Positions 1 to 11,155 are shown, numbered from the stretch's first letter. The stretch: DNA of 64,000 nt from Arachis hypogaea (GCF_003086295.3 NC_092051.1:19029940-19093939); one strand, 5' to 3'. Notes: generated by a model not told the origin, from the sequence alone. A program made the numbers and translations.

Positions 1-1
1 T

Positions 2-442
2 TGCTTCTATGTGGGTTCCTCCCTTGTCACTTGGAAGAGCAAGAAGCAAGTAACCGTCGCAGCTTCTTCCTCTGAGGCAGAGTATCGGGCTCTTGCACTG
101 GCCACCAGAGAAGCTCAATGGCTTAGTTATGTGTTGAAAGACTTAGGAGCACCTCTTGGTAAACCTGTAAATTTGTACTGTGACAGTAAATCTGCCATTT
201 ATATTGCTACTAACCCAGTATTTCACGAGCGTACAAAGCATATTGAGGCTGATTGTCACATTGTGAGGGATAAATTGCAAGAAGGCTTAATTCATCTTTT
301 ACCAATTTCTACACATGAACAAGTGGCAGACATCATGACTAAGCCTCTGGCACCAGGACCGTTCAACACATTGTGTAGCAAGCTTGGGTTGTTGGATATT
401 TTTGTGTCCAACCCTCCCAGCTTGAGGGAGGGTATTACCTGA
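2..442 (+). CDS. copia polyprotein, C-terminal RNase H (partial)
   Basis: This partial reading frame has no start in the window. It encodes the end of a copia-type pol protein, whose RNase H removes the RNA strand during reverse transcription. Visible hallmarks are the SSSEAEYRAL block, a CDSKSAIYIATNP block, the ERTKHIEADCH block and the terminal VADIMTKPL motif, all typical of copia RNase H in this order. No stop or frameshift interrupts the visible 147 codons, so this copy looks younger than the surrounding elements. The stop codon lies just inside the LTR start. Confidence 0.88.
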   Translation, partial: CFYVGSSLVTWKSKKQVTVAASSSEAEYRALALATREAQWLSYVLKDLGAPLGKPVNLYCDSKSAIYIATNPVFHERTKHIEADCHIVRDKLQEGLIHLLPISTHEQVADIMTKPLAPGPFNTLCSKLGLLDIFVSNPPSLREGIT

Positions 443-666
443 TATAACATATATACTACATATATACTGCTGTTGTATTTATAAAGAGTTAGCCTTAGTT
501 AGTTCTCCCTAGTTTGGTTAGTGCAGGTTAGCGTAGTATATATACATATGTAGTTTGTTACTGTAGCAGTTACTGAAAACATTTCTTGAGAGAAGTCATA
601 ATGAAAACTCTCTTCATTGGCTCTGAATCTGAACTTGCTTACCTCTTCCCTCACACACCTTCAACA
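433..666 (+). repeat. 3' LTR of the plus-strand copia element
   Basis: The LTR follows a polypurine tract and ends with CAACA. The 5' end is uncertain: TATTA at 433 may be a mutated TGTTA, and a TG dinucleotide occurs at 440. A TATATA-rich stretch near 535-552 could be the promoter. The length is about 234 bp. The other LTR is outside the window. Confidence 0.65.
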
Positions 667-687
667 GATCAAGGGCAGAGTGTTTTG

Positions 688-2978
688 TTTTGTTGTGGAG
701 GACCGGGATTGGCTGCAAGTAGCACTGCGCTTTGATTATGGCAGTGAATTACTGGTTTGACTGCAGTTGGCACTTCAACTTCGCTCAGTAAGTTTTGGAA
801 CCACACAATTTCAGCCAATGTATCTGCAATTCCTCATAACTCAGCCTCAGTGCTGCTTCTGGATACAACAACTTGCTTCTTTCTTGCCCAAGAAACTAGA
901 TTCGGTCCCAGATAGATGCAAAAGCCATTGATGGATTTTGTGTCGTCAACATCGCTTTCCCAATTTGAATCACAGAACCCATAAATTCTAAAGTCATCTG
1001 ATTTTCTGAACATTAGCCCATGATGTAACGTTTCCTGCCAAGTACCAGAGTATTCGTTTTACTGCTTTCTAGTGAATGTCGAGAGGTTGGTGCATGAATT
1101 GTGCTACCTTATTCACTGCATAGGATATCTCAGGTCTGGAAATGGTTGCATACTGCAGTCCACCCACCATGGATCTGTATAGGGTTGGGTTTTCAAAAGT
1201 GCTGCCACCAAATGCAAAGAGTTTGAGGCCATAATTCATGGGAGTTAGAACGGGCCTTGCATCACTCATGTTGGCCTTTTTTAGCAGATCTTTGATGTAC
1301 TTCATCTGGCTTAACATCACTGTGTCATCAGCTAGTTTGCGAGTCTCAATTCCCAAAAAGTAGCTTATCTCGCCTAGGTCCTCCAAAGAGAAAGTGTTGT
1401 TGAGTTGAGAAATTAGTTGCTGGATTTCAGATTGGTTACTTCTTTTGATGAGGATGTCGTCAACATAGACTAGTATGTAGGTTGAGGAATGATCAGTGAA
1501 TTTGGTGAAGAAAGAGGTGTCGGATTTTGTGTTTTTGAAGCCAAACTGGTTGAGGGTGGTGCTGAGTTTGGTGAACCAAGCTCTTAGTGCTTGCTTGAGG
1601 CTGTATAGTGATCTCTCTAGTTTGCAGATTTGATGAGATTTCCATTTGAGAAGCCTTCGAGTTGCTGCATGTAGACGTTTTCATGTAAGTCAACATTGAG
1701 AAATGCGTTATTGAAGTCGAATTGCTGGAACTTCCAACCCTTTGATAGAGCTACACTTAGCATCACTCTGACTATATAGGGCCTAACCACTGGACTAAAT
1801 ATCTGATTGTAATCAATTCCTTGCTTTTGGTGAAATCCTTTTGCTATAAGTCTTGCTTTGTATTTTTGAATGCTGCCATCAGGATGCCTCTTTATTCTAG
1901 AAACCCATTTGCAACCAATGGGATTAATGTTTGGGGAAAGGTCTACTAACTTCTAGATGTGATTTCTCATGAGAGCTGAGTATTCTTCTTCCATTGCCAA
2001 TCTCTAGTGAGGGGAAGAGAGTGCTTCAGCCACTGAATTTGGAATTGATTGAGTGAAATTAGGATCTGACTTTAACATTGTTGTATAGATCTTTGGTTTG
2101 AAAATGCCGCTTTTACTTCTAGTCTACATTGGATTACCTCTATGCACTGGTTGAGTTGCATGGTAGTGAGAGAATCTGCATGAGCTGGGCTTTGCTGTGC
2201 GGGACCTGCACTGTTAGATATGCTATGGGCAGAAGAAGCATCATTAGTTAGAACAGATAATGAATTAGCAAAATCAGACAATGAAAGTAATGAATCAGAT
2301 ATGCAATTGTTAGTGTTAGAAGATAAGTGATGCATGTTGGGTTGATTAGGTGGTGTTTGAGACTTGTGGTGTTGTGGATTAGCTAGCTGAATTGGTGCGA
2401 AGGTGGTTTTTGTGTGCTGATTTGAGTGTGTGTGGTCAGGTTTGGGAAATAGTTGATGGTAGAAAAATTCATGTTCATTGAAAAGAACATGTTTAGACAT
2501 GAAAATTTTTCCTGACGGAGAGAGACATTTGTATCCTTTTTGGTCTGAGCTGTAGCCAAAGAAGATGCATTTGTGTGACCTGTGATCGAACTTGTGAACA
2601 TTGTATGGTTTTAGGAGTGGATAACATGTGCAGCCAAAGGTTTCAACATTTGGTAGTCACGTTTGGTTTGAAAAAGAACTTCTATAGGTGTCTTGAAGTT
2701 GAGGTTTGGTGTGGGTACGTGGTTGATGAGGAATGTTGCTGTGAGAATGGCTTCATCCCAGAATTTTAGTGGCAGTGAGGCTTGGGCTAAGAGAGTTAGA
2801 GAGGTTTCTATCAGGTGTCTATGTTTTTTTTCGGCTATTCTGTTCTGTTGTAAGTATGAGAGCAAGTTAGTCTGTGTTTGATTCCATTAGTGGTGAGAAA
2901 TTGAGTGAAGGTTGTGGACATGAACTCCTCCATTATCTGTTTGGAGGGCTTTAATTTTCTGGCTAGTTCTTTTTTCCA
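688..2978 (-). pseudogene. copia pol remnant: integrase end, reverse transcriptase, RNase H
   Basis: This is the 3' part of the split minus-strand polyprotein. The piece at 2611-2978 carries the second half of the integrase core, with a TDNGG block and then a KHRHLIETSLTLL segment. Pieces at 1069-1386 and 1493-1860 carry RVT_2-type reverse transcriptase segments, including LGEISYFLGIE and YRSMVGGLQYATISRPEISY. The stretch 688-1000 matches RNase H. Several stops and shifts separate the pieces, so no functional protein can be made. Confidence 0.82.
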
Positions 2979-3239
2979 TTAGGTAACGTTTGTTTTGAGA
3001 TATTGAGATAGAGATCAGAGAGGCTGAAACTCAATATTATGTTTGTTAAGTCAGAGACTGGTACTTAAATTTCTATTTCCGTCTCTAAAATTTCAGTATT
3101 TCAATACCTCCAAAGGTGACATTAGAGACTGAAAATTTTGAGGACAGAGACGAAAATTTTAATAACAATTTGTACCTAAATTACCTCATTCTAATTCATT
3201 AATTCCAACATTATCCTTTATGTAAACAGGGCTTCATTC

Positions 3240-3513
3240 TTAGCAGCTGTGACTCCTTCATCTTCTCATTCTTCTTCCAAGACTTCGTTGCAGTCTCTGC
3301 ATCACTAGTTAAAGAACAGCCATCTCGTCGCTGCCGGCGTAGCCACCGCCAGGTAAGTGAGTCGCCGTTTTCAAGTGCATCTATAGCCCCATGTTCTCAT
3401 CTCCTCATTTTCTCCTTCACAGGCCAACAATCGAAGAACCCAGCTGCAGCCTCTCCCCTGTTCCTGTTGACGTCAACCATCAACTTGTCGTCGTCGTAGC
3501 TTTTGTGACCTAG
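3240..3513 (+). other. Candidate non-coding exons of the lost Harbinger-like transposase gene
   Basis: This C/T-rich stretch, more GC-rich than its surroundings, contains two exon-like blocks. One ends at a donor at 3353 (CCAG, then GTAAGTGAG) and the next lies between an acceptor (TTCACAG near 3422) and a possible donor near 3513. Neither block has a long reading frame, so they resemble a 5' UTR. No coding exon could be found downstream. This is inference from splice-like signals and position. Confidence 0.3.
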
Positions 3514-4157
3514 GTTAGTTCTAGTAGGGGTGTTCATAAAAAAATCAAAATGTAGTTAACCGGTTAAAAAACTATAACCACGTTTTGGTTAACCAATTTA
3601 ATAAAACAATTTTAAAAATCATATGGTTAACCAAAACTAAAACCAAATTAAAATCAAAACCTAATTTCAAAATGACAACAGTTCTTCTCCTCTTCAACAA
3701 AACCTCTTCGACAAAACCAAATTTACTTTTCGCTGCTGTCAACAGTTATTCTCCTCTGCCTCTCGCCAATGGTTCGTCGGACCTCTACCTCTTCGAGTCT
3801 TCACTTTGACAAAACCAAATTCACTTTGATTGTTACGGAGTGGACTATCATCTAAACAAGGACAACTTGCTAATTCTAGCTAATCCATCAATCAATTACC
3901 AGAGAAGAATCTAATGAAGTTTCTATCTTCAAAAAAATGAAGAAACAGCTAATTATTTATAGCCAACGCCTTTGCTCGCTGTCAGTTTTATAACCACGCA
4001 GGTTTAGTTTCTTTTAGTTGTTATTGTATTCATTATCCAGTTCTTACTCTTTCAACTATATTTGCAAGAAAAATTTCTTTAGTTTCTTAAATTAAAAAAA
4101 TGGACGACTAAATTGACACTACATGGCATCGTCTGTTTTTATTTAATCGATTTTGTA

Positions 4158-4332
4158 ACCAACTTGGGTTGGTCGAGTGGTCAACTCACTCGTCCGCTTA
4201 AATAAGTGTGGGGGTTCGAATCCATGCAGCAATTCATTGGCCAGCGGTAGACCCTTAAATGGAGCTCCGATCCGCGACGGATTAGTCTTTAGCCTGTCGA
4301 GTTGGGGATACCGTAGGCAACCAGAAAAAAAA
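4158..4332 (+). mobile_element. tRNA-derived SINE with perfect 17-bp target duplication
   Basis: The 175-bp body has a tRNA-like head with a pol III A box, TGGTCGAGTGG (4170-4180), and a B box, GGTTCGAATCC (4213-4223), then a non-tRNA body and a short A tail. It is flanked by identical 17-bp copies at 4141-4157 and 4333-4349 (ATTTAATCGATTTTGTA). It was copied by retroposition using LINE machinery and lies in the hAT-like element. The tail and the exact duplication indicate a SINE and not a functional tRNA gene. Confidence 0.9.
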
Positions 4333-4540
4333 ATTTAATCGATTTTGTATTTCTATTAATGGCACCGAAATCTATCAATTTTATAGAATAAAAACCAACT
4401 GCCATAATATAATAATAATAAACAAATAAAGATGATCATATATAGTTCATAGAAGGGAATTCGGATATGGATGGTTTAAAATTTTATTTTTTCTTTTTAA
4501 ATTGAATCGATAAAAATTTCAAAAAAAAGGGTAAAAACTT

Positions 4541-4737
4541 GGGTTTTTTTTATGTAAAAAAATTAATTTTTATGTAAAAATCGATTTTTCGGTATAAAAA
4601 CTAATTTTTTGGTATAAAAACCAGTTTTTTAGTGTAAAAATCGGTTTTTTAGTATAAAAATCGATTTTTTTATGTAAAGTCGATTTTTTAATTTAAAACC
4701 GGTTTTTTATATAAAAACCGATTATTCTTTTAAAATT
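4541..4737. repeat. Tandem array of ~20-bp near-palindromic units
   Basis: About eight units of 18-22 bases follow one another, each built like TATAAAAATCGATTTTTT. The A-run, a central CGAT/CGGT or degenerate form, and a T-run make each unit nearly self-complementary. The array lies in the right half of the hAT-like element. In hAT elements, subterminal repeats can be transposase binding sites, but here that role is only a guess. Confidence 0.65.
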
Positions 4738-6408
4738 GATTTTTATTTTAATAATTAGTTTCAAATTTTATTAACCGATTAAAAATCAATTTTATCATAT
4801 AAAACCAATTTGATTAATTAACCAAGATTATATTTTTGATTAACCAAAAAATTAGTTTAGTTTTTAGATTAACCAAATCATGAACACCCCTAAATTCTAG
4901 CCAAATTTTATTTATTGATTCCATTCATTTTTTTGGTCGTGACCTAGTTTCTGTGGATTTAGTTGTTTGTTCTGATATATAGATTGGTTTATAATTCAAT
5001 TGAAACTAAGTATCATTGTTTCCGATCAATTTTTTCTTTCTTTTATCTGGATTTGTTGTATAAAAATAGAACTGACAACATCTGAAGCACATATGCATGA
5101 TAAGCTTAAAAATTTGTAATGACGTATTTTGAATTTTTATTTTTCAGTGGCCATGATTATTTGTCTCAAGTCTCAACCACTTCACATTTTAATTCTATAT
5201 GCAATGATAAAAGAAATCATCCAACAAAAAAATATGCAATGATAAAAGAACTAAATTCCTTGTATTATTGTAAACAAATGCTAACAACTTCTAGTCCTTA
5301 TCCAAAATAATAAACCTTCTGATTCATGTTATCAATATGAAGCAAGCCATGATTTCCTGTCATTATTCATTAGCTTCTATGCTTTTTGCTTTTTGAAGAC
5401 TTTGATTTGCTTAAAGGAAAAGAATTACTTTTAGTGAGGCAGTTTTGTTTTGTTTTGTTATTTTTTAGTTTTCCACTTTTTTCTAGGCTGCTTCTTAAAG
5501 GTAAAATACTCAAAGCACTCAAGAAATGAGAAAGATTAATCACTATTATAATTTCTATTAGTTATTGATAACATAGAAGGAGAATTTATCAACAAGGAGA
5601 AATGCTTTGCTAATTTTATTTTAATGTTCAACTTAATATACATTACTTTTGTTTTTAAAATTTAGATATAATTTTTGAACTTTTAAATTTGTAAAATTGT
5701 TATTGGTTGATTATTAAGTAATTTTTGTTGTTTATATTGTATAACCCATAAATATCATTTTTAAGAAAAACCAACTTGCATGCTTTAGTTTAACTGACAC
5801 TTTAAAATCCCGCCATAAAGAAAACAAATTTCATGAACTTTCTATTTGATGAAGAACTTTTTAACAATGAAGAACTTTTACAGAAGATTGTCCTTGTGCG
5901 TTTCATTATCTGAAGTTGTGATATGTGATCGAAACTTGTTATGTGGTTTGGTTTAGTATATTATGTTAGAACTTAGTTATAATGTTTTGGTATACATTAG
6001 ATGGTTAAAACGGTATTGCTTTTGCTTGTCATTTGGTATACATTATATGGTTTAAGGTATTACTTGTCATTTGGTATACATTTGGCTGGATAAGACGGTA
6101 TTGCTTTTCTCTTGGTATGTATTGAGTAGGTGAGTTGATGCTTAGTACAATATTTTGGTATTAATTGTATTATTGAGCACAAAACATTTCAATATAATGT
6201 AATTGTTATTTAGCATTTGGTTTTGTCGATGGAATCCAGGAGCCTGCAAAGAAAAAAAAAAGTTTGGTCTATTTAGTAGGTTTTGCATGAGTTTCTTACA
6301 AAATTGTGTCTCTTGCAAATCAGTATTTCTATGCATGAGTTGCTCACTATTGAAAACAAGTGACAAAAACAAACTACAACTTGTCATATGCCTGTTTCAA
6401 TCCAAATG

Positions 6409-6831
6409 TCAAATTAATTTATACAAGAGCATTTCATTAAAGCAAACTAATTTATACAATTTGTCATATGCCTGTTTCAATCCAAATGTCAAACCAAAAA
6501 TAAAAAGTTGAAACAACGCTAACAATTTTATAAATACAACATCATTATGCAGTTTTTTAACTCGTTCGAACAACTTCAAATTGGAATTGAAATCACAAGA
6601 GCGATCATCTGCAACTTCAGAATGTTGGATACTTGGACGTTGATTAGACGGACTTGCCCATCTAAACCATCTACATCGCCCTATAGGACATGCATAATAC
6701 TTTCTACCCGGGTTGGCAATGCTGTTTGAGACTTGTAACGAAGCTCTTAAACCACACTCACAAAAACATTCGCCCATTATATTGCCACTGCTGTAGGAAC
6801 CATTTGTAGATCTTCTACTTGCAGATGCCAT
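6409..6831 (-). CDS. GRF-type zinc finger plus transmembrane protein (140 aa), transposon-borne
   Basis: Residues about 18-60 form a GRF zinc finger: CFCECG, then NPGRKYYACP, then a final Cys followed by RWFRW. GRF fingers are known from DNA-repair and topoisomerase proteins, where they bind single-stranded nucleic acid. A short charged segment (LFERVKKLHND) and one hydrophobic helix near 103-122 (VFIKLLALFQLFIFGLTFGL) follow, predicting a membrane-anchored protein. The ATG is preceded by an acceptor-like TTTAG on the minus strand, and a donor-like CTG|GTAAGTAC lies near 7998, so a 5'-UTR exon upstream (to about 8230) is likely. The frame is open throughout. Host function is unknown. It is a passenger or accessory gene of the Harbinger-like element. 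Confidence 0.7.
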   Translation of the reverse strand: MASASRRSTNGSYSSGNIMGECFCECGLRASLQVSNSIANPGRKYYACPIGRCRWFRWASPSNQRPSIQHSEVADDRSCDFNSNLKLFERVKKLHNDVVFIKLLALFQLFIFGLTFGLKQAYDKLYKLVCFNEMLLYKLI

Positions 6832-7993
6832 GGTTAAATAGGCTGTTGAACCTAAAGGCCAAATCAGAACCCAGGTAATGTTAAAACACTAATATCAAGA
6901 ATATAGATCAAGAATATAAATGCAATATTCGTATGAACCCAGGTAAAGTTAAAAAAACAACAAACAAATGGACCAATATTTTTCATGATAACTCCAAGAA
7001 CGTTTCAAATGAATCAATTGATCTATGGTAGAACCAGCATAAAGATAAAAGTTATCAAGCCATCAACCTACAAGTTTAGCTCAACTAACAAATGAAAATA
7101 CTCTCTATTAAACAATTCCTATCATATAAAATTATGATAATTATTTCACTAAAACCAGATTTGATCAAATAATTGTTTCTTAACACAATAGTTTAGCAAT
7201 TCATGATAGAGTATTCCAACTTTTTTGAGCATTAACCTATGCAAATGTTTCTTGCTACTCTTTGGGGTGCTTGGAGATTGCGCAAGAGGCTAGTGTTTGA
7301 TCAAAATCCTTTGGCTTTGAAGATTGAATCAGTAACCTTTTTTATCAAGTTGATTGCTTATGCTTCAGGTATAACTGCATGAATACAGAAAAATGAGAAG
7401 ATGTTTGCAAAATAACATTTGAGATTTCATCTAAAGCTACATCAGATAGTATGCTCATGAGCTTTAATAATACAGTTTCACGATTCCTCACAAGGAAGAT
7501 AGACTTAGACCAAAAGCTTATCCCATAATTGTGGATGCTATGGTCTTAAACTACAGTTGCAATTATGGTTAATTGTGGTGCAATGTGAAAATAAAAGTAA
7601 TTAATTTACGGCCACAATTTCTAACAAAATCTTTGTTATTTTTCCAGGAAATAGGAGCTATTAGTTGCATGATTAAGAGGCTACAAGATGGAAAACTAAT
7701 GGGTTACAATGTTAACTATCTTGGGCCATTACACCTATTGAGGAAGGACTAACAGACAAACGAGGGCAAATCAGAAATAAGCAATCACAAATTCAGAAAT
7801 GTTATGAGGGCAAATCAGAAAATGAGGGATTCTAAAATTTTCATCTATATGAGGCCAAATCAGTATGACGGAAAATAAATTATCTGCAAAATTCTAAATA
7901 ATTACTTAAAATCAGATTAAGTTTTAAAGAAATGCTATACCAAATATCAAAATTGAACTTCACGAAATTAAACAAATGGCAACATTTTGTACT

Positions 7994-8230
7994 TACCAGG
8001 TCTGTTGAGAGACAAAGAGCTGAGATGAGAGACACAGCTCCGAGACGGTGGCGATGGTGGCGGTGTAGACCCAGAAGCACACAAACCGCAACAATAACAC
8101 GACCGTCGGAGGCTTCAAGACGTGGTTTTGAACCGCTGGAGACTTGCAGACGTGCCGTCGTCGCTCAGGTTCCTCGGCATTATTGCCGGCAACGGGGAAG
8201 ACCAGAGGATTTAGGGAGAGGAGATGAGAA
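7994..8230 (-). other. Probable 5'-UTR exon of the GRF zinc-finger gene
   Basis: This stretch is much more GC-rich than its surroundings and lies inside the right end of the Harbinger-like element. On the minus strand it ends in a strong donor (ACCTG|GTAAGTAC). The matching acceptor lies about 20 bases upstream of the ATG at 6831. No reading frame of note continues across it. The exon's 5' edge is a guess. Confidence 0.45.
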
Positions 8231-8495
8231 GGGGTCTAGAGTGGGTTATGGTTGGAATGGTTTAGGGCACCAAATTTCATTTCTGAAACATTGAATTTGG
8301 GTTTGGGGTTAGGGTTGCATTGTATGGTTAAGGGTATTTTTATAAATTTAAACATTTTAGTCTCTAGTTTTAATTCAAACCAAATAGGATACTGAGACAT
8401 AATTCAGTCTTTTACACTTCTACGCCAAACACAATATTGAGACTTATTTTAGTTTCTGTCTCTCAGTCTCTGTCTCTCTACCAAACGCTACTTTA

Positions 8496-10850
8496 GGGTC
8501 TTGTATTGTAGAAAGGTTGAGAAGGCTTGGGACTTGGTTTCAAGGAGGTATGTGCTTGTATGTTTGCTAAAGGCATCTATGAAGATTGCATAGTATCTAT
8601 GGCCACTTGAGCTACCATAAATAGGTGCTAGTCCCCAAAAGTCTGAGTGCACTAAGATTAAAGGTGTGGTGTATGTGGTTGTGGAGTTGGAAAAGGGTAG
8701 TCAATGAATTTTGCTTCTGTAGCAAGTATTATAGATGGTAGGTGTAAGGTCTTTTTCTGTGCATAAATCACTAAGATTGCAGCTCTTAAGTACTTGGTTG
8801 ACAATCTTGTGTGAGGGATGTCCAAGCTTGTTGTGCTATAGTTGAAATGTGAGACTAACATTCTTGCAGGCAATTAGAATACTAGCATTGTTACAGACAG
8901 CAATTTCAACATCATTTTTATTTTTGCAATGTGCTTTATCATAACAATTGACAATACTTTGACAAATAACACTTTTGTGATTACAATTAACATCAATTTT
9001 ACAAGTAGCAACTTCAGTAGCATTGCTACAGTGTACTATATCATTAAAATGAGCAATATTTTGAGATACAACATCAGTGCATTCATGACAATTTGTAGTA
9101 TCACTTGAATTGGATAGTTTTATTTTACAATCATCAGTATTCTAGCACATGCTATCACTATTTTTATAAGGCTCTTCGATTTTTGGCTTACTAGTACTGA
9201 CGCTACTGCTATTTGACAAGTTATCACTATTTTTACATGCTTTTTTCTATTTTGGACTCAGTAATACTAATGTTGCTACTGTTTGTGCATTGGCCTAATG
9301 CTTCAAGCTTATTGTAATTGCTGCCTTTATTTTCTTTTCTAACGATATTGTAGGTAAAAAGAAGGCTTGATGGTTCAGTTTGGGATTTTTGTCCTTGGCC
9401 AGCTTTGTTAGAGTTCCAAACTAGTTTTGGAATGTATATGTCATCAAATTTGTATAGTCCAACTCTAAGTGTGCTTTGAAGAAGTGTCTTCTTGGACACC
9501 TGGCATTTGACATTGCATAGGTAAGGCCGGAATTCGAAAAATACATTGTTGTCTAAAGCAAATTTGGAGACACTAACTAAGTTTTTGGATATGCTAGGTA
9601 CATGCAAGAGTTTATGGAATTTAAAGGATTGATTTGAGAGGGTTGCATGCATTAAAGTTCTTCCAACATTAGCAATAGTCATATCTTTTCCTTTACCTCC
9701 AAAGACATGTTGTGATCCTTGATACTCTGATCCATTGATGAGGTTCATATGGTCGAAGGTGATGTGGTAGGAAGCTTCTGAATCAGGACACCAACCATTG
9801 TCCAAAGAGGCTGGGGGAAGTGTGAGCAGCGCTTGAGGATAAGGGTTGGACTTCCTTTATTGTTCTTGATTCTGCATTCCAGATCTGTTGAGAGAGCCAG
9901 AGTTGTGGAAGGCTTAGCTAGATGGAAGTGGTCTAGTTGGAGCTTGAAATTGAGAAGTTTGATACTGCTGGTTGAACCTGTGATAACATTGCCATACTGT
10001 ATGTCCTACTTTTCCATAGAATCGGCACCAAGGCCTGTTTCCTTGCCACCACATTGATCTACCTCCACCTCTAAAGTTTCTGCCGCGTCTTGCATAGTCT
10101 CTGCCACCTCCTCTACTGTAGTTTCTATAATTGTAATTTTCAAATTCATCTCCATCACCTTTTTTAGCTACATTGGCTTGTATCACGAAGTAATCAATTT
10201 TCTTGAAACTTTCATGTACTTCTTCTTGTGCCAATAATTACAAATCGAATTCACTAACTATCATTGTTTCAGATCTTGCATTAATTACAGTAATGAATGC
10301 ACTGAATTCCTTACTTAAACCTCCTAAGGCAGCTTTAAAATACTCATCCTTCGAAAGTGGAGCTCCTAAGGCAGCTAAAGAATTTGTTACCTTGTTCAAT
10401 TTTATTAGATATTCAGTTGCTGATGATCCTTGCTTCTTTTAACAACTTTCAATTGAGTCTTGAAGATTCTGATTTTTTACTTTACTCTAGCGGCTAAATA
10501 CTCCTCAAGTGCATTCCAGACTTTAAAGGCATAATTATATTCTACAATACTGTTAACAAAGTTGTTGTCCATTGAAGATAATAGCCACGCAATGAGGCAC
10601 TTATCTTATTGTTCCCAATCATCAAAGGTTTTCGAGATTACTCTATTTTTTTATCTTCTTCAGAACTAAATTTTACTGGCATTAAACTTTGGGTGAGATG
10701 ACTCTAGAGCCTGTTCAATTTGATGCAAGCAAGTGCTTGTCATTTCCATGCTTTGAAGTTGTCTTTAGCTAATTTGATAGTTGGAGGGAAGTTTTCTAGT
10801 GAATTTTGAACTGTTTGAGTGGTGAAATTTGGTGCAGAAGGTAGTTCCAT
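8496..10850 (-). pseudogene. copia gag-protease-integrase N-terminal remnant
   Basis: This is the 5' part of the split minus-strand polyprotein, from the gag ATG at 10850. A degraded gag is followed by an Arg/Gly-rich segment and a zinc knuckle in which the second Cys is Tyr (CRFYGKVGHTVWQC, near 9990-10035). The protease-like segment at 9233-9805 has DSEASYHIT, with Glu replacing the usual Gly. Near 8500-8650 is the start of the integrase core with HSDFWG and FIDAFSK. The reading frame meets the right end of the inserted DNA transposon at 8495. Confidence 0.82.
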
Positions 10851-10860
10851 GGATCTCAAA

Positions 10861-10872
10861 GCTCTAATATCA
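10861..10872 (-). other. tRNA-Met type primer binding site of the minus-strand copia
   Basis: On the minus strand these 12 bases read TGATATTAGAGC, next to the LTR end at 10873. The usual plant copia site is TGGTATCAGAGC, complementary to initiator tRNA-Met. Both differences are G-to-A or C-to-T changes, consistent with decay of a methylated silent copy. Confidence 0.75.
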
Positions 10873-11155
10873 TGAAATGTATCAAAAGCAATGAAAAAAG
10901 TTAAAGACAGGGATGAGAGTTAGAAAGAAATTAGAGAAAATAAGAAAAGAAGAGAAGGAAGAAAAGGTTCTAGCATTATGAATTGAAGCAACGAAATTAC
11001 ACTATACAATGGTAGGTTAATATAGTAGGATCAGAGAGAGAAAATAACAAACTAATGCTAAGTCAGCATTACAGAAAAACTAACTATATTTGAAAACTTT
11101 CACCCTTCTTCTAGTAGTTTCCAGCGATTGTACTATACTAGCCATAGTCCTAACA
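10873..11155 (-). repeat. 5' LTR of the minus-strand copia element
   Basis: On the minus strand it begins TGTTAGGACTATGG and ends ATTTCA directly before the primer binding site, giving canonical TG...CA termini and a length of 283 bp. The five bases outside its outer edge (11156-11160, TTATG) should be the target duplication, but the partner is not in the window. Confidence 0.75.

Larger units (their letters stand above)
1..666 (+). mobile_element. 3' end of a Ty1/copia retrotransposon (plus strand)
   Basis: The element enters from beyond the left edge. It shows the end of the polyprotein, a purine-rich stretch (about 421-432) and a 3' LTR ending in CAACA at 666. It lies inside the RNase H region of an older copia element of opposite orientation, whose reading frame resumes right after it. 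The five bases after the LTR (667-671, GATCA) are the expected target duplication, but the partner copy lies outside the window. The rest of the element is not visible. Confidence 0.85.
3525..4892. mobile_element. hAT-like non-autonomous element (1.37 kb)
   Basis: The terminal inverted repeats TAGGGGTGTTCA (3525) and TGAACACCCCTA (ending 4892, up to one extra A) are perfect over 12 bases. They are flanked by 8-bp duplications differing at one base, AGTTCTAG (3517-3524) and AATTCTAG (4893-4900). An 8-bp duplication and a TAGGGGTG end are typical of hAT elements. It contains no transposase, a 20-bp palindromic repeat array (4541-4737) and an inserted SINE. It sits in the left part of the Harbinger-like element. 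Confidence 0.82.
2982..8492. mobile_element. Harbinger-like DNA transposon (5.5 kb) with GRF-type accessory gene
   Basis: The ends are imperfect inverted repeats: GGTAACGTTTG on the left and AGTAGCGTTTG as the reverse complement on the right, extending imperfectly over roughly 100 bases with GAGATAGAGA-like runs. The target duplication is TTA on both sides (2979-2981, 8493-8495), the trinucleotide expected for PIF/Harbinger. The copia integrase frame on the two sides abuts exactly when the element and one TTA are left out, so the borders are firm. Inside are plus-strand 5'-UTR-like exons (3240-3513), a hAT-like element, and on the minus strand a spliced gene for a GRF zinc-finger membrane protein. 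No transposase DDE gene is recognisable, so the copy is non-autonomous. Confidence 0.8.
672..11155 (-). mobile_element. Ty1/copia retrotransposon, minus strand, split by insertions
   Basis: Read on the minus strand the order is 5' LTR (11155-10873), primer binding site, gag, protease, integrase, reverse transcriptase and RNase H, ending where the plus-strand copia interrupts it near 671. A 5.5-kb DNA transposon (2982-8492) splits the integrase domain. Frames are broken repeatedly, the gag zinc knuckle lacks one Cys, and the protease motif reads DSEA instead of the usual DSGA. The element is dead. Its 3' LTR is not visible. Confidence 0.85.

Noticed and set aside
4158..4232. Possible tRNA gene (A and B boxes present)
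   Set aside because: It is the head of a SINE: a non-tRNA body and A tail follow, and 17-bp target duplications enclose the whole unit. No full cloverleaf is evident.
7240..7380. Possible LINE reverse-transcriptase tail fragment (LWGAWRLRKRLVF)
   Set aside because: Only about 30 residues resemble that family and no A tail or duplication is found.
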